Below, piece after piece: positions 1 through 10,519 of a DNA stretch of 64,000 nucleotides; the stretch's first letter is position 1; the number at the start of each line of letters is the position of its first letter. Source of the stretch: Vibrio europaeus. Lineage in GTDB: Bacteria > Pseudomonadota > Gammaproteobacteria > Enterobacterales > Vibrionaceae. Made by a program: the position numbers and the translations under genes. The stretch spans positions 1 to 64,000 of the forward strand of contig NZ_LUAX01000005.1 in the NCBI RefSeq assembly GCF_001695575.1, given 5' to 3'. The notes under the pieces were generated by a model, which did no database searches, was not told where the DNA came from, and was given only the letters and a program-made list of their open reading frames with translations.

Positions 1-487
<487 letters not shown>

Positions 488-692
488 AAGATTTTGGTCG
501 GCTCAATGAATACTGACTTCAAAACTACTAATGTAATTTTAAAGCTATTATCGTTCCAACAGAACGATAATGAATTGACTGTGCTGAATCCGAAGATTCA
601 ATGGTCACTTCGTATCATTGAAACCTAATTTGAAACCGAAGTTTCTAATTGGATTATCATCAACGAGTGCCCACACAGATTGATAGGTTTAT

Positions 693-705
693 ATTGTTAA
701 AGAGC
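693..705 (-). promoter_or_regulatory. rRNA leader boxA antitermination site
   Basis: The minus strand reads GCTCTTTAACAAT, the boxA consensus of gammaproteobacterial rRNA leaders, where NusB/NusE bind to assemble the antitermination complex. It sits about 205 nt upstream of the mature 16S 5' end, between promoter P2 and the gene, as expected. Confidence 0.8.
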
Positions 706-746
706 TTTTCTTCTTTGTGACTCACATCACTTCGGAAGAGGCAGCC

Positions 747-774
747 ATTCTAGCGTTTCAATTTGAAGTGTCAA
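747..774 (-). promoter_or_regulatory. rrn promoter P2
   Basis: On the minus strand TTGACA (769-774) is separated by 16 bp from TAGAAT (747-752). It lies between the P1 promoter and boxA, the position of P2 in E. coli rrn operons. Confidence 0.65.
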
Positions 775-884
775 ACACTTTTTTGAATTTTTTGTTTCAC
801 TCGATTTGAGTAGAAAACTTAGATAGTTGGCTTTACTGACTTTCCGCTGAAGCCTTGTGGCGTCTGCCGTGTCAGTGGATGCGC

Positions 885-945
885 ATTATAGGGAGTTGAG
901 ATTTAAGCGCAAGCCCTTTTTCAAATAAAATTGAAAAAAATGACC
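885..945 (-). promoter_or_regulatory. rrn promoter P1 with UP-like A/T tract
   Basis: The minus strand has TTGCGC (907-912), 16 bp, then TATAAT (885-890), embedded in AACTCCCTATAATGCGC, nearly identical to the E. coli rrn P1 core and its GC-rich discriminator. An A/T-rich stretch (915-945) upstream looks like an UP element. Confidence 0.85.
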
Positions 946-969
946 GTTCGTAGAATTTGTATGCAAAAG

Positions 970-1002
970 CATAAAAAAAGGGAGCAAAACGCTCCCTTTT
1001 TA
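970..1002 (-). terminator. Rho-independent terminator of ubiD-fdx-fre
   Basis: A stem AAAGGGAGC / GCTCCCTTT (977-985 with 991-999) is followed on the minus strand by a run of T. It lies 18 bp beyond the fre stop and closes the operon before the rRNA promoter. Confidence 0.85.
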
Positions 1003-1019
1003 ACCTGAATCCTTAAGCT

Positions 1020-1733
1020 TTATATAAAAGCATAAGCATCAGCATACATTCTTTCCGCTTGCGCTTGCTTATTAAGCGTAAATCTCTCACGCGCAGCGCC
1101 TGCCATTTCAAAGCGTCCAGCGATATAGATGTCATACTCTGCTAACGAATCGAAGTCTTGCTCTACAGCTTGAAGAACATTACCTACTTTTCCTTGCCAT
1201 TCAGCAGGGGCGTCTTCTAATACAGGTACAAACTGAACATTACGATTATTCGCCGCAATCTCTTCAAGTTCTGGTTTCGCGTATAGCTGGCATTCATCAC
1301 GCCCACCCCAATATAGGTAGATAGGGTTAGTTTTGTTTTGCGCGATGCAATGATCGAGGATTGAACGCACATAACTAAAGCCAGTACCACCAGCGATCAA
1401 CAAAATAGGACGCTCACTCTCTTCTTGGACCCAAGCATCACCGTGTGGCGCGTCGATAGTAATCTCACCGTCTTGCGCTAGTGCAGTTTTCATCGCTTCT
1501 ACTACTTCGTGAGCGTAAGCATTGTGTTCTGCAGCACCGATATGCAGTTCTAGTTCACCTTCATGGCGACATGGGCTGCTCGCGATAGAAAATGGTCTTT
1601 TATCTTTTTCACCCATAACAACCATTAGGTACTGGCCAGCTTTAAAACTTACTGGGCTTTCTGGGTGCAATAGAATTTGGTAAGTATTGCAAGCCAACGG
1701 CTGGATTGACTTTACTTTACATTGAATAGTCAT
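1020..1733 (-). CDS. fre: NAD(P)H-flavin reductase
   Basis: 237 aa, matching the usual length of Vibrio Fre (E. coli 233). Fre uses NAD(P)H to reduce free flavins (FMN, FAD, riboflavin), supplying reduced flavin to other enzymes in the cytosol. The flavin-binding motif RPFSIASS lies near residue 46, and the nucleotide-binding motif [11 protein letters not shown] near residue 110. The start has a good Shine-Dalgarno (AGAGGAAACC before ATG). It is the last gene of a minus-strand operon ubiD-ferredoxin-fre. The ubiD-fre pairing also occurs in E. coli. The reductase may serve the prenylated-FMN decarboxylase UbiD or its flavin supply; that functional link is inference. Confidence 0.93.
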   Translation of the reverse strand: MTIQCKVKSIQPLACNTYQILLHPESPVSFKAGQYLMVVMGEKDKRPFSIASSPCRHEGELELHIGAAEHNAYAHEVVEAMKTALAQDGEITIDAPHGDAWVQEESERPILLIAGGTGFSYVRSILDHCIAQNKTNPIYLYWGGRDECQLYAKPELEEIAANNRNVQFVPVLEDAPAEWQGKVGNVLQAVEQDFDSLAEYDIYIAGRFEMAGAARERFTLNKQAQAERMYADAYAFI

Positions 1734-1746
1734 GGTTTCCTCTTAC

Positions 1747-2016
1747 TTACTCTTCAAAAGTAAGCACTAATTTACTTTCTGCGAAGGCTTGGCAAGCAAA
1801 TATCCATCCTTGTTGTTGCTCTTTCTCTGTGAGCATAGGTTCAAGGTGATAAGAGACTGTTCCTTCTAGTTTACGACACAAACAGGCAGCGCATGCACCA
1901 ACCTGGCATCGGTGAGGAAAGCGGATATTATTGTTGAGCGCCGCTTCCAACACCGTTTGTCCATCTTGTACTTCGAATTCTATGTTATCTGGCAACAAGA
2001 TGACGGAATGATTCAT
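1747..2016 (-). CDS. Small plant-type [2Fe-2S] ferredoxin
   Basis: 89 aa. Four cysteines in the plant-type ferredoxin pattern are visible: C37-x4-C42-x2-C45 and C75, giving one [2Fe-2S] cluster; C47 is an extra cysteine. The fold type is that of stand-alone electron carriers such as YfaE or the ferredoxin modules of oxidoreductases. The start ATG overlaps the ubiD stop by 4 nt (ATGA), so translation is probably coupled. The gene ends 13 nt before fre. Its position suggests that Fre, or another flavoprotein reductase, passes electrons to it, but the physiological partner cannot be told from sequence. Confidence 0.85.
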   Translation of the reverse strand: MNHSVILLPDNIEFEVQDGQTVLEAALNNNIRFPHRCQVGACAACLCRKLEGTVSYHLEPMLTEKEQQQGWIFACQAFAESKLVLTFEE

Positions 2017-3869
2017 AGAATACCCAACTTATCCCACATCGCATCAATTTTTGCCATAAGTTGAGGATCTTTCTTGATAGGTGTGCCCCATTCTCTGACA
2101 ACCTCCTCTCCTTCCACTTTATTAGTGGCATCCAACACAAGGCGAGAGCAAGACAGATTAGTGCCCGCTTCCTGCTTGGTATCTCGCGCTGGGTCCATGC
2201 GAGTAGTCACAGCCCAGATAATGTCGTTCCAATCTTTTGCATTCACATCACTATCACAAACAACGATGAATTTAGGTGCGCCATGCTCAATCAAGAATAG
2301 CTCTACCTTTTTCGCCAACTGCTTAGATTGACCAGCGTGCTGCTTATCCATGGTTACAATAGCAAAGCTGTTATCTTTGGCTGTCGATGGGATATAGATA
2401 TCGATAACTTCAGGGTTATGCTCAATAAAGCTCTCAAGTTCTGCTTCACTCAATTGAGTATGTTGTTTTGCGGATTGCTCCGAGCCAACCAACTCAGCAT
2501 CCCATTTAACTGTTGCGTCTAACCCCATTTTCGAGCCAAGACCAACGACCGGAGAAGCAAAGTCCAATGAATCAATTGGGGTATTCTCAATAAATAATGT
2601 ATCTCTGACCGGATCCATATGCTCGGACATCGCTGCTACCACTTGATCCCAATCGCGTGCATTGACCTTTTCATCGCACACAATTACAAACTTGGTATAC
2701 ATGAACTGACGTAAGAAGGACCAGACTCCCATCATGACTCTTTTGGCATGGCCCGGATACTGTTTCTTCATTGTCACTACCGCCATGCGGTATGAACAAC
2801 CCTCTGGTGGTAGATAGAAGTCTTCTATTTCAGGAAACTGCTTTTGCAGAATCGGTACAAACACTTCATTGAGTGCTACGCCCAGTACTGCTGGTTCATC
2901 AGGTGGGCGACCTGTGTAGGTACTGTGATAAATAGGCTCTTTACGCATTGTTATATGGGTAATAGTAAAGACGTGATGTTTTTCTTTTTCGTTGTAGTAT
3001 CCGGTGTGGTCACCGTAAGGGCCTTCGTCAGCGAACTCGTTGGGATCAATGTAACCTTCCATAACGATTTCAGCGCTAGCTGGGACTTCTAAGTCATTAC
3101 TAACCGATTTGACGACTTCGGTTTTTTTACCGCGTAGTAAACCCGCAAATGCGTACTCAGATAATGTATCTGGCACTGGCGTAACCGCGCCGAGAATCGT
3201 TGCTGGGTCTGCACCAAAAGCGACGGAAACAGGAAAGGGTTTACCTGGATTGGTTTCCATCCAATCACGTAGATCTAATGCACCGCCACGGTGAGCTAGC
3301 CAACGCATGATGATTTTGTTCTTAGCGATTTTTTGTTGGCGGTAGATACCTAGGTTCTGTCGCTTCTTATTCGGTCCTTTGGTTACGGTCAAACCCCAGG
3401 TTAATAACGGCGCAATATCACCTTGCCAACAACTCATGACTGGCACTTTATCCAAATCGACTTCTTCACCCTGCCAGATAATCTCTTGGCAAGGGGCTTT
3501 GCGTAGACGCTTAGCAGGCATGTTCAACACTTGCTTGAACACTGGTAACTTATCTAATGCGTCTTTAAAACCTTTTGGTGGCTCAGGTTCTTTCAAATAA
3601 GCGAGCAACTTACCGACTTCACGTAACTCTTTGACATCTTGTCGACCCATACCTATCGCGACACGCTCCGGAGTACCAAAAAGGTTGGTCAGTACAGGCA
3701 TGTCGTAACCGATTGGATTTTCAAACAGTAGAGCTGGACCGCCAGCCCTTAAGGTACGGTCACTGATTTCCGTCATTTCGTAATCGGGATCAACGGGATG
3801 AGAGATGCGTTTTAGCTTCCCTTCTTTTTCTAGATGAGCGACAAAGTCGCGTAAATCCTTAAAACTCAT
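2013..3869 (-). CDS. ubiD: 3-octaprenyl-4-hydroxybenzoate decarboxylase with internal duplication
   Basis: UbiD decarboxylates the 4-hydroxybenzoate head group in ubiquinone synthesis using prenylated FMN made by UbiX. The start [14 protein letters not shown] aligns with E. coli UbiD MDAMKYNDLRDF, so ATG 3869 is preferred over an in-frame start 14 codons upstream. Length is 618 aa against 497 in E. coli. The extra length comes from a partial tandem duplication: a segment containing [14 protein letters not shown]...[17 protein letters not shown] is repeated about 140 residues later as [14 protein letters not shown]...[15 protein letters not shown]. The catalytic region with [12 protein letters not shown] is intact. 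First gene of the ubiD-fdx-fre operon. I recall Vibrio UbiD proteins being about 614-618 aa, so the duplication may be genus-wide. Confidence 0.93.
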   Translation of the reverse strand: MSFKDLRDFVAHLEKEGKLKRISHPVDPDYEMTEISDRTLRAGGPALLFENPIGYDMPVLTNLFGTPERVAIGMGRQDVKELREVGKLLAYLKEPEPPKGFKDALDKLPVFKQVLNMPAKRLRKAPCQEIIWQGEEVDLDKVPVMSCWQGDIAPLLTWGLTVTKGPNKKRQNLGIYRQQKIAKNKIIMRWLAHRGGALDLRDWMETNPGKPFPVSVAFGADPATILGAVTPVPDTLSEYAFAGLLRGKKTEVVKSVSNDLEVPASAEIVMEGYIDPNEFADEGPYGDHTGYYNEKEKHHVFTITHITMRKEPIYHSTYTGRPPDEPAVLGVALNEVFVPILQKQFPEIEDFYLPPEGCSYRMAVVTMKKQYPGHAKRVMMGVWSFLRQFMYTKFVIVCDEKVNARDWDQVVAAMSEHMDPVRDTLFIENTPIDSLDFASPVVGLGSKMGLDATVKWDAELVGSEQSAKQHTQLSEAELESFIEHNPEVIDIYIPSTAKDNSFAIVTMDKQHAGQSKQLAKKVELFLIEHGAPKFIVVCDSDVNAKDWNDIIWAVTTRMDPARDTKQEAGTNLSCSRLVLDATNKVEGEEVVREWGTPIKKDPQLMAKIDAMWDKLGIL

Positions 3870-3909
3870 AGACCTAATTGTGGGCTGGTTAATCTGCACG
3901 CAGTATAAC

Positions 3910-3939
3910 AAAAAGAGGAATCATTCGATCCCTCTTTTT
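3910..3939 (-). terminator. Terminator of the upstream secreted-protein gene
   Basis: Stem AAAAAGAGG / CCTCTTTTT (3910-3918 with 3931-3939) around a 12-nt loop; read on the minus strand it ends in a T run. It lies 23 bp beyond the stop of the gene at 3962 and upstream of ubiD, and could work in both directions. Confidence 0.75.
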
Positions 3940-3961
3940 CATGTGGTTATATGTCTTAGCC

Positions 3962-4957
3962 TTACTGTCCGATCACACTGAGTATCGCGCGGCTGTTTAC
4001 TTTTTGATTGCTACTGGCTAATTCTTCTAGCCACGAAGAGTAACCCTGGCGTGCGAGTTCACCTGCGATGAACCTTGCATCATCGGATGCCGCCATTCGC
4101 GTGATAAGAAACTCTTTTACATCGCTCGACATTGGCCTTACTTTGGTCAACTCAGTAATCGCTCGCTCTTTAAGGCTTGGGTTATTCGAGGCTTGCATCA
4201 CTTGTTCTAAAGAGAAGTTATCTGCCACTTTAGCCAGTCGTACCAATTCAGACTCACTGTTAAAGTCCGCTTTCATCAGCCACAGCAATTTATAGACATC
4301 TGGGTCTTCACTCACTTGAGCCAATCGTACCATCACTTGAGATGAGGGCAACCAACTGACTACTGCTGCTTTGGTCAACTGCTCAGCGAGGCTATTCACT
4401 GCTTCAGGTGAGAGGCTATCGAGTTCACGGATCAGCAGAGCTTCACGAGTCTGAACTTGGTAGTCGCTGCCAGTCAGCCAATCTTTCAAATCCAGCTCAC
4501 GACGTTCAGCATCTAAAACAAATGCGAGTGTTGACTGATCTTGACGCCATTGTTTGAGTAAGCGGTTGGCAATCGCTGGATAATTAAAAGCGGGGACTGA
4601 AAACTCATAGCCATCCCCTCTTTCCAGCACTTGGTAGGTCGGCACCATTGACTGTTGCTGCTCAACAAACAGTGCCATTTTAGGTGTCAGAATCAGGTTT
4701 TGGTCTTCAATTTTCTTTAGCAGTAGATAGCGGGAAACTTCTTGTACGGGAAGAGAGAGCCTTTGCAACGCAAAGTTAAGGCCATCAGTATCATCTTCAA
4801 CCACATACTGAAGGAGTTCAGCGACTTTATCGTGAACTTGAGATTCTTGTAACCATTGCTCAACACGCTGAGGTTCCATCTCAGTTGCAGCGACGGTAGG
4901 TACTCCGGTAAGAAGTGCGATAGACAGGAGTACCGACGACAACATTCCTTGTTGCAT
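3962..4957 (-). CDS. Secreted protein of unknown function
   Basis: 331 aa from ATG 4957, which has an ideal Shine-Dalgarno (AAGGAGG, 7 nt spacing); an in-frame extension upstream (to 5029) lacks one and would overlap the rho terminator. The N-terminus has a Sec signal: MQQGMLSSVLLSIALLTG then VPTVAAT, with likely cleavage after the A-x-A. The mature part is acidic, Leu/Ala-rich and apparently all-helical, with short helical units near the C-terminus that resemble HEAT-like repeats (for example EQVMQASNNPSLKERAI). No enzyme motif is seen. It lies between rho and ubiD, with its own terminators on both sides, so it is probably a single-gene unit. I do not recognise the family. Confidence 0.7.
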   Translation of the reverse strand: MQQGMLSSVLLSIALLTGVPTVAATEMEPQRVEQWLQESQVHDKVAELLQYVVEDDTDGLNFALQRLSLPVQEVSRYLLLKKIEDQNLILTPKMALFVEQQQSMVPTYQVLERGDGYEFSVPAFNYPAIANRLLKQWRQDQSTLAFVLDAERRELDLKDWLTGSDYQVQTREALLIRELDSLSPEAVNSLAEQLTKAAVVSWLPSSQVMVRLAQVSEDPDVYKLLWLMKADFNSESELVRLAKVADNFSLEQVMQASNNPSLKERAITELTKVRPMSSDVKEFLITRMAASDDARFIAGELARQGYSSWLEELASSNQKVNSRAILSVIGQ

Positions 4958-5010
4958 GTTAACCTCCTTGTAACATATTGCACCATTGTGCGCGCTATCA
5001 ATAGATAATG

Positions 5011-5040
5011 CAAACAAAAACGCCACCAAATATGGTGGCG
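5011..5040 (-). terminator. Intrinsic terminator of rho
   Basis: Stem CGCCACCA / TGGTGGCG (5021-5028 with 5033-5040) with a 4-nt loop, followed on the minus strand by TTTTTGTTTG. It begins 22 bp beyond the rho stop. Confidence 0.88.
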
Positions 5041-5061
5041 TTTAATAATTCAATCTATCGA

Positions 5062-6321
5062 CTATTGGCGACGCATCGCGTCAAAGAACTCATCGTTAGT
5101 CTTAGTCATTGCTAGCTTGTCGATTAGGAACTCCATCGCGTCGATCTCGCCCATTGGATGAACAATCTTACGTAGAATCCACATCTTCTGTAGTTCTTCA
5201 TTCTTAGTCAGCAATTCTTCACGACGAGTACCTGAGCGGTTGAAGTCGATTGCAGGGAAGACACGCTTCTCGGCGATCTTACGGTTCAGGTGAATTTCCA
5301 TGTTACCTGTACCTTTAAATTCTTCGTAGATTACTTCATCCATCTTAGAACCAGTGTCTACTAGCGCTGTTGCTAGAATCGTCAGGCTACCACCTTCTTC
5401 TACATTACGTGCAGCACCGAAGAAGCGCTTAGGACGGTGTAGAGCGTTAGCATCAACACCACCAGTCAGAACTTTACCTGATGATGGAACAACTGTGTTG
5501 TATGCACGAGCTAGACGAGTGATAGAATCAAGCAGGATTACTACGTCTTTCTTGTGTTCAACAAGACGTTTTGCTTTCTCGATAACCATCTCAGCAACTT
5601 GTACGTGGCGAGATGCAGGCTCATCAAACGTAGACGCAACCACTTCACCTTTAACTAGGCGTTGCATCTCGGTTACTTCTTCTGGACGTTCATCGATAAG
5701 AAGTACCATTAGCTCACACTCAGGGTGTTTGTAAGCAATGCTCTGTGCAATGTTTTGCAGTAGCATTGTTTTACCCGCTTTAGGTGGAGCAACGATCAGA
5801 CCACGCTGGCCTTTACCGATTGGTGAAGCTAAGTCTAGAACACGTGCTGTGATATCTTCTGTCGAACCATTACCACGCTCCATCACCATACGCTCGTTCG
5901 CGTGTAGTGGCGTCAAGTTTTCAAATAGAATCTTGTTACGCGCGTTGTCTGGTTTGTCATCGTTAACTGTATTGACTTTTAGTAAAGCAAAGTATCGCTC
6001 ACCGTCTTTTGGTGGACGAATCTTACCGGCAATCGAGTCACCTGTACGAAGGTTGAAGCGGCGGATCTGACTTGGAGATACATAGATGTCATCTGGGCCT
6101 GCCAAGTAAGAGCTGTCTGCACTGCGCAAGAAGCCAAAACCGTCTTGAAGTATTTCCAGAACCCCGTCGCCAAAAATGTCTTCGCCGCTTTTCGCGTGAG
6201 CTTTTAGGATGGCGAAGATAATGTCTTGCTTTCTTAGACGAGCTAGGTTTTCAAGGCCCAAGCTTTCGCCAAGTTTAACAAGATCAGACACAGGTCTGTT
6301 CTTCAGTTCTGTTAGATTCAT
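5062..6321 (-). CDS. rho: Transcription termination factor Rho
   Basis: 419 aa from ATG 6321, identical in length to E. coli Rho and beginning [15 protein letters not shown]; a TTG eight codons upstream is an unlikely start. Rho is a hexameric RNA-dependent ATPase that loads on C-rich nascent RNA and terminates transcription. The N-terminal RNA-binding domain has DGFGFLRS; the ATPase core has the P-loop VAPPKAGKT, the Walker [10 protein letters not shown] and the Q/R-loop region [21 protein letters not shown] leader of about 150 nt separates it from trxA, where autogenous attenuation is known in E. coli; no specific leader element was identified here. Confidence 0.97.
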   Translation of the reverse strand: MNLTELKNRPVSDLVKLGESLGLENLARLRKQDIIFAILKAHAKSGEDIFGDGVLEILQDGFGFLRSADSSYLAGPDDIYVSPSQIRRFNLRTGDSIAGKIRPPKDGERYFALLKVNTVNDDKPDNARNKILFENLTPLHANERMVMERGNGSTEDITARVLDLASPIGKGQRGLIVAPPKAGKTMLLQNIAQSIAYKHPECELMVLLIDERPEEVTEMQRLVKGEVVASTFDEPASRHVQVAEMVIEKAKRLVEHKKDVVILLDSITRLARAYNTVVPSSGKVLTGGVDANALHRPKRFFGAARNVEEGGSLTILATALVDTGSKMDEVIYEEFKGTGNMEIHLNRKIAEKRVFPAIDFNRSGTRREELLTKNEELQKMWILRKIVHPMGEIDAMEFLIDKLAMTKTNDEFFDAMRRQ

Positions 6322-6470
6322 GGTGGTGGATACTTTTTTAGTCAAAATAGGATCTGTTATTTAGTTAAGATGAATTCGGTCACAGGATCGACCAAGAAGA
6401 GAAACTTGTTTATTTAACGTGCGATAAATTAGCACTAAATACTAGCCTAGTCTAGATTTTGTTAGGCAGC

Positions 6471-6508
6471 AAAAACAAAACCGTGCATTTCTTCAAATCG
6501 CACGGTTT
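6471..6508 (-). terminator. Intrinsic terminator of trxA
   Basis: Stem AAACCGTGC / GCACGGTTT (6478-6486 with 6500-6508); on the minus strand it is followed by TTTTGTTTTT. It starts 14 bp after the trxA stop and separates trxA from rho. Confidence 0.85.
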
Positions 6509-6521
6509 GCTCAGTAACTAC

Positions 6522-6848
6522 TTATAGATTTGCGTCTAGGAACTCTTTTAGTTGAGTCTTCGACAGCGCACCAACTTTGGTTGCTGCGACATTACCATCT
6601 TTAAATAGAAGTAATGTAGGAATACCGCGGATACCAAACTTAGGTGGAGTACCTGCGTTATGGTCGATATTTAGTTTACCGATAGTGAGCTTGCCTTCGT
6701 ACTCATCTGCGATCTCGTCCAGGATAGGAGCAATCATCTTACAAGGACCACACCATTCTGCCCAAAAATCCACTAGTACAGGGCCTGCAGCATTGATTAC
6801 GTCGTTTTCAAAACCGTCATCCGTAAGCTGCAAAATCTTATCACTCAT
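6522..6848 (-). CDS. trxA: Thioredoxin 1
   Basis: 108 aa from ATG 6848 ([15 protein letters not shown]), preceded by GGAG at good spacing; an in-frame ATG four codons upstream is less likely. Thioredoxin reduces protein disulfides in the cytosol using electrons from thioredoxin reductase. The redox centre is WCGPC (C33, C36) and the cis-proline loop is IRGIPT. Its place beside rho and divergent from rhlB is the conserved gammaproteobacterial order. The 111-bp gap to rhlB must hold both promoters. Confidence 0.97.
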   Translation of the reverse strand: MSDKILQLTDDGFENDVINAAGPVLVDFWAEWCGPCKMIAPILDEIADEYEGKLTIGKLNIDHNAGTPPKFGIRGIPTLLLFKDGNVAATKVGALSKTQLKEFLDANL

Positions 6849-6959
6849 CTTCCACTCCAATGTGTTTTTTGAAACTGGTTGGATGATAACCAGTAAATAG
6901 ATGCCCTATTGGAATGTATTTACTTTCTTATTGCAAGCTTTAGCTGATATTCTATCACC

Positions 6960-8261
6960 ATGAAAAAGACGCATATCACAGAGCAAAAGTTCGCCGATTT
7001 AGGTTTACACCCTCAAATTACTGAAGGTTTGGAGAAGAAAGGGTTTGAATTTTGTACCCCTATCCAAGCTTTGGCGTTGCCGGTACTGCTCACCGGCCAA
7101 GACATCGCAGGTCAAGCCCAAACGGGTACAGGTAAGACACTCGCTTTCCTGACTGCTACTTTTAACCACCTACTGACGACTTCAGAACATGAAGGTCGTA
7201 AGCCAAATCAGCCGCGTGCCATCATCATGGCACCAACACGCGAGTTGGCAATTCAGATTTACAACGATGCCGAGCCGCTAATTGCGAGCACTGGCATCAA
7301 AGCTGCGCTCGCCTACGGTGGCGAGAGCTACGACAAGCAGGTGTCCAAGCTTGAAGATGGTGTGGACATTCTGATCGGTACGACTGGTCGTATTATCGAC
7401 TTCTACAAGCAGAAGGTATTTAACCTTAACCATATTCAAGCGGTTGTTCTTGATGAAGCAGACCGCATGTTCGATCTTGGCTTTATTAAAGACATTCGTT
7501 TCTTGTTCCGTCGTATGCCTGAACCAAAAGAGCGTTTGAACATGTTGTTCTCAGCAACGCTTTCTTACCGCGTTCAAGAGTTGGCATTCGAGCACATGCA
7601 TAATCCAGAGCATGTTGTGGTTGAGCCAGAAGTTAAAACGGGTCATCGCATCCAAGAAGAGCTGTTCTACCCTTCTAATGAACATAAGATGGCTCTGCTA
7701 CAAACCTTAATTGAAGAAGAGTGGCCTGAGCGTGCGATCATCTTTGCTAACACAAAACATAAGTGTGAGTCGGTTTGGGGCCACTTGGCTGCTGACGGCC
7801 ATCGTGTTGGTTTGTTAACTGGCGATGTACCGCAGAAGAAACGCGAGCGTATCTTAGAGCAGTTTACTAAAGGTGAAGTCGATCTATTAGTGGCAACAGA
7901 CGTTGCAGCGCGTGGTCTACATATTCCTCAAGTAACGCACGTGTTTAACTTTGACCTACCAGATGACTGCGAAGATTACGTACACCGCATTGGCCGTACA
8001 GGTCGTGCTGGCGCGAGCGGTCATTCTATTAGCTTTGCTTGTGAAGACTACGCGATTAACCTTCCTCCGATTGAAGAGTACATCGAGCACGCGATTCCCG
8101 TGTCAGACTACGACCCAAGTGCATTGATTGAAGATCTACCTGCACCGCTACGTATGCGTTCAAACCGTCCGCAGCAACGTCGCACCAATACAGGTGGTTC
8201 TCGTTCAGGCAACCGTCGTAACAACAATCGCTCTCGTCAACGTCAACAAAAGGATTCTTAA
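6960..8261 (+). CDS. rhlB: ATP-dependent RNA helicase RhlB (DEAD-box)
   Basis: 433 aa (E. coli 421). RhlB unwinds structured RNA and works with RNase E and PNPase in the RNA degradosome. Visible motifs: Q motif before residue 40, motif I AQTGTGKT (53-60), PTRELA (92-97), DEAD (165-168), SAT (198-200) and [10 protein letters not shown] near 340. The C-terminal tail from about residue 398 is rich in Arg, Asn and Gln, typical of the RNA-binding tail of RhlB. The ATG at 6960 has no clear Shine-Dalgarno, but the N-terminus aligns with E. coli RhlB from this Met. gppA follows after 7 nt, forming the conserved rhlB-gppA pair. Confidence 0.96.
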   Translation: MKKTHITEQKFADLGLHPQITEGLEKKGFEFCTPIQALALPVLLTGQDIAGQAQTGTGKTLAFLTATFNHLLTTSEHEGRKPNQPRAIIMAPTRELAIQIYNDAEPLIASTGIKAALAYGGESYDKQVSKLEDGVDILIGTTGRIIDFYKQKVFNLNHIQAVVLDEADRMFDLGFIKDIRFLFRRMPEPKERLNMLFSATLSYRVQELAFEHMHNPEHVVVEPEVKTGHRIQEELFYPSNEHKMALLQTLIEEEWPERAIIFANTKHKCESVWGHLAADGHRVGLLTGDVPQKKRERILEQFTKGEVDLLVATDVAARGLHIPQVTHVFNFDLPDDCEDYVHRIGRTGRAGASGHSISFACEDYAINLPPIEEYIEHAIPVSDYDPSALIEDLPAPLRMRSNRPQQRRTNTGGSRSGNRRNNNRSRQRQQKDS

Positions 8262-8268
8262 GTCGTCT

Positions 8269-9759
8269 ATGAGCCAAGCAGTTTCATCTCCGCTTTACGC
8301 AGCCATCGACCTCGGGTCGAACAGTTTTCATATGCTCGTTGTGCGTCACATTGATGGCAGCGTACAAACGATGGCTAAAATCAAACGCAAAGTTCGCCTT
8401 GCCGCGGGCTTAGACGAAAACAACGCGCTAAGCCTAGAAGCCATGCAACGCGGCTGGGACTGCTTGAGTCTATTTGCAGAACGACTGCAAGATATTCCTA
8501 AAGAGAACATTCGCATCGTGGGTACCGCTACGCTGCGTACCGCAACTAACGTGGACCTGTTTCTGGAGAAAGCCAATCAGATTCTTGGTCATAAGATTGA
8601 AGTAATCTGCGGCGAAGAGGAAGCGGCAACTATCTATAAAGGGGTCGCACATACCTCTGGTGGTAGTGGTCGACGTTTAGTGGTTGATATTGGTGGTGCA
8701 AGTACCGAGCTTATTATTGGTGAAGGTTTTGAAGCCAAAGCACTGACTAGCTTGAAAATGGGCTGTGTCACTTGGCTTGAGCGCCACTTTAAAGATCGTC
8801 AGTTAACAGTCACCAACTTCAACAATGCGATTCAAGCAGCCAAAGAGACACTGCAACCTATCTTGGAGCAGTACACTCAAATTGGCTGGGATGTATGTGT
8901 CGGCGCCTCAGGTACTGTTCAGGCTTTGCAAGAAATCATGCTAGCGCAAGGGATGGATGAGGTTATTACTCACGCCAAACTGAAACGCCTGCAAAAACAA
9001 GCCATGTTAGCCGATCACCTTGAAGAGCTTGAGATAGAAGGATTGACCCTAGAGCGTGCCTTAGTCTTCCCTAGTGGCCTTTCTATTCTCATCGCTATTT
9101 TTGAGCTACTTGAGATTGATTCAATGACGCTTGCGGGTGGCGCACTTCGTGAAGGCCTAGTGTATGAAATGGTTGATGAACTTAAGCAAGACGACATTCG
9201 TGCGCGCACTATCTGTAGCGTTCAGAGCCGCTACCAAATTGACGTCGCTTACGGTCAGCAAGTTGCTAACATGGCGGCTAAACTGCTAGCTGAATGTCAG
9301 TCGGATTGGATTGCAGAGTCGCACGGTAGTGTACTGCTTGAAACCGCAGCCAAGCTGCATGAGATCGGTTTGACTATCGATTTCAAAAAAGGCGGCGAGC
9401 ATAGCGCTTACCTGCTGCAAAACTTGGATTTACCTGGTTACACGCGAGCGCAAAAGCATCTCTTAGGTGAACTATCGCGCCGCTATCGTGAACAGCTAAC
9501 ATCACTCCCGGAGCAACATGCCTTATCCAGCAACAGTGCCAAACGTGTGTTGCGCCTGCTGCGTTTAGCGGTGTTATTAACTCATCGTCGTAACCCTGAG
9601 CTTGAGCCTAACATTACCCTCAGCTCTAACGATGATAAGCTGACCCTAACGCTAAAAGCGCAGTGGCTTAAAGACAACCCTTTGACCGCTGCTGAACTCG
9701 AAATAGAAGCAAACCGTCAAAGTGATATTGGCTGGCCACTCTCGATTGTTGAGTACTAG
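8269..9759 (+). CDS. gppA: Guanosine pentaphosphate phosphatase / exopolyphosphatase GppA
   Basis: 496 aa from ATG 8269 ([19 protein letters not shown]); an open frame extends 47 codons upstream inside rhlB but is not conserved. GppA removes the 5' phosphate of pppGpp to give ppGpp in the stringent response, and can also cut polyphosphate. It belongs to the Ppx/GppA actin-like ATPase fold: phosphate 1 loop [10 protein letters not shown], phosphate 2 loop [12 protein letters not shown], and [13 protein letters not shown], which is typical of GppA rather than Ppx. The C-terminal half is the HD-like helical domain. It is cotranscribed with rhlB (7-nt gap) and ends before a strong bidirectional terminator. 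Confidence 0.94.
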   Translation: MSQAVSSPLYAAIDLGSNSFHMLVVRHIDGSVQTMAKIKRKVRLAAGLDENNALSLEAMQRGWDCLSLFAERLQDIPKENIRIVGTATLRTATNVDLFLEKANQILGHKIEVICGEEEAATIYKGVAHTSGGSGRRLVVDIGGASTELIIGEGFEAKALTSLKMGCVTWLERHFKDRQLTVTNFNNAIQAAKETLQPILEQYTQIGWDVCVGASGTVQALQEIMLAQGMDEVITHAKLKRLQKQAMLADHLEELEIEGLTLERALVFPSGLSILIAIFELLEIDSMTLAGGALREGLVYEMVDELKQDDIRARTICSVQSRYQIDVAYGQQVANMAAKLLAECQSDWIAESHGSVLLETAAKLHEIGLTIDFKKGGEHSAYLLQNLDLPGYTRAQKHLLGELSRRYREQLTSLPEQHALSSNSAKRVLRLLRLAVLLTHRRNPELEPNITLSSNDDKLTLTLKAQWLKDNPLTAAELEIEANRQSDIGWPLSIVEY

Positions 9760-9790
9760 TCTCTACTGAGTAAAAGTGCGAAAGATACTA

Positions 9791-9824
9791 AAAAGCCCGA
9801 GGAATACTATTCCTCGGGCTTTTT
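9791..9824. terminator. Bidirectional terminator between gppA and yhhQ
   Basis: Stem AAAAGCCCGAGGA / TCCTCGGGCTTTT around a 7-nt loop. T runs occur in both directions, so it can end both convergent genes. Confidence 0.9.
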
Positions 9825-9841
9825 ATTGTTAGTCATTTCAA

Positions 9842-10513
9842 TTAAGACTTAGCGCCAACCACTTTAAAGTCAGGATTCACTGCGGTGAGTTTCTTGACTA
9901 AGTAATTCAGCAATACGCCATACATAGGAACAAACAGACCCAAACTGATGACTAATTTGAAGCCGTAGTCCACCAGCGCAATTTCTGTCCAATGCTCGGC
10001 CATAAACGGATCCGGACTTTGATAAAAGGCAATTGCAAAGAAAGCGATAGTATCTAATGCATTACCGAAAAGCGTCGAACAAGTTGGAGCAACCCACCAC
10101 TGTTTTAGCTGACGCAGACGGTTAAATACATGCACATCCATAATCTGGCCTAACAAATAAGCCATAAAGCTCGCGATCGCTATTCGCGCGACAAACAGGT
10201 TGAACTCACCGAGCTGACTCAAGCCTTGGAATGAACCTTCATAGAACAGAACAGACAAGCCGTACGAGACTGCAAGTGCTGGCAACATCACTAAGAAGAT
10301 GATGCGACGAGCAAGCTGAGCACCAAAAATACGAACGGTTAAGTCAGTCGCTAAGAAAATAAATGGGAAAGTAAATGCGCCCCACGTGGTATGGAAACCG
10401 AAGACAGTAAAGGGTAGCTGAACTAGATAATTGCTCGATGCAATAATGATCAGGTGAAATAGAACTAATAGAAAAAGGGCTTTGCGCTGCTGCCCAGGGG
10501 TAAAGTTACTCAT
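9842..10513 (-). CDS. yhhQ: Queuosine precursor (preQ0/preQ1) transporter YhhQ
   Basis: 223 aa from ATG 10513 (MSNFTPGQQRKALFLL), with AAAAAGG upstream. It is an integral membrane protein of the VUT/COG1738 family that imports 7-deazaguanine precursors for queuosine tRNA modification. Close resemblance to E. coli YhhQ is visible in SSNYLVQLPFTVFGFHTTWG, FLATDLTVRIFGAQLARRI, GQIMDVHVFNRLRQ and EIALVDYGFKL. Five or six hydrophobic helices are apparent. A leader of about 130 nt precedes it, and the sequence next to the start looks like a preQ1-I riboswitch (10520-10555), which fits the substrate and predicts feedback control by imported and processed precursor. Single-gene unit with its own promoter at 10647-10674. 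Confidence 0.93.
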   Translation of the reverse strand: MSNFTPGQQRKALFLLVLFHLIIIASSNYLVQLPFTVFGFHTTWGAFTFPFIFLATDLTVRIFGAQLARRIIFLVMLPALAVSYGLSVLFYEGSFQGLSQLGEFNLFVARIAIASFMAYLLGQIMDVHVFNRLRQLKQWWVAPTCSTLFGNALDTIAFFAIAFYQSPDPFMAEHWTEIALVDYGFKLVISLGLFVPMYGVLLNYLVKKLTAVNPDFKVVGAKS

Positions 10514-10519
10514 GCGATA

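Larger units (their letters stand above)
488..969 (-). other. rRNA leader and promoter region, no protein gene
   Basis: This 480-base stretch holds only the 16S leader, boxA, P2 and P1, all read on the minus strand. A short stem (ATCGTTCTGTTGGAACGAT, about 550-570) lies in the leader. Small open frames here have no ribosome-binding site and overlap structural RNA. Confidence 0.8.

Noticed and set aside
5354-6070. Long antisense frames opposite rho (126 and 110 codons)
   Set aside because: They arise from the codon pattern of rho on the other strand and have no start signals.
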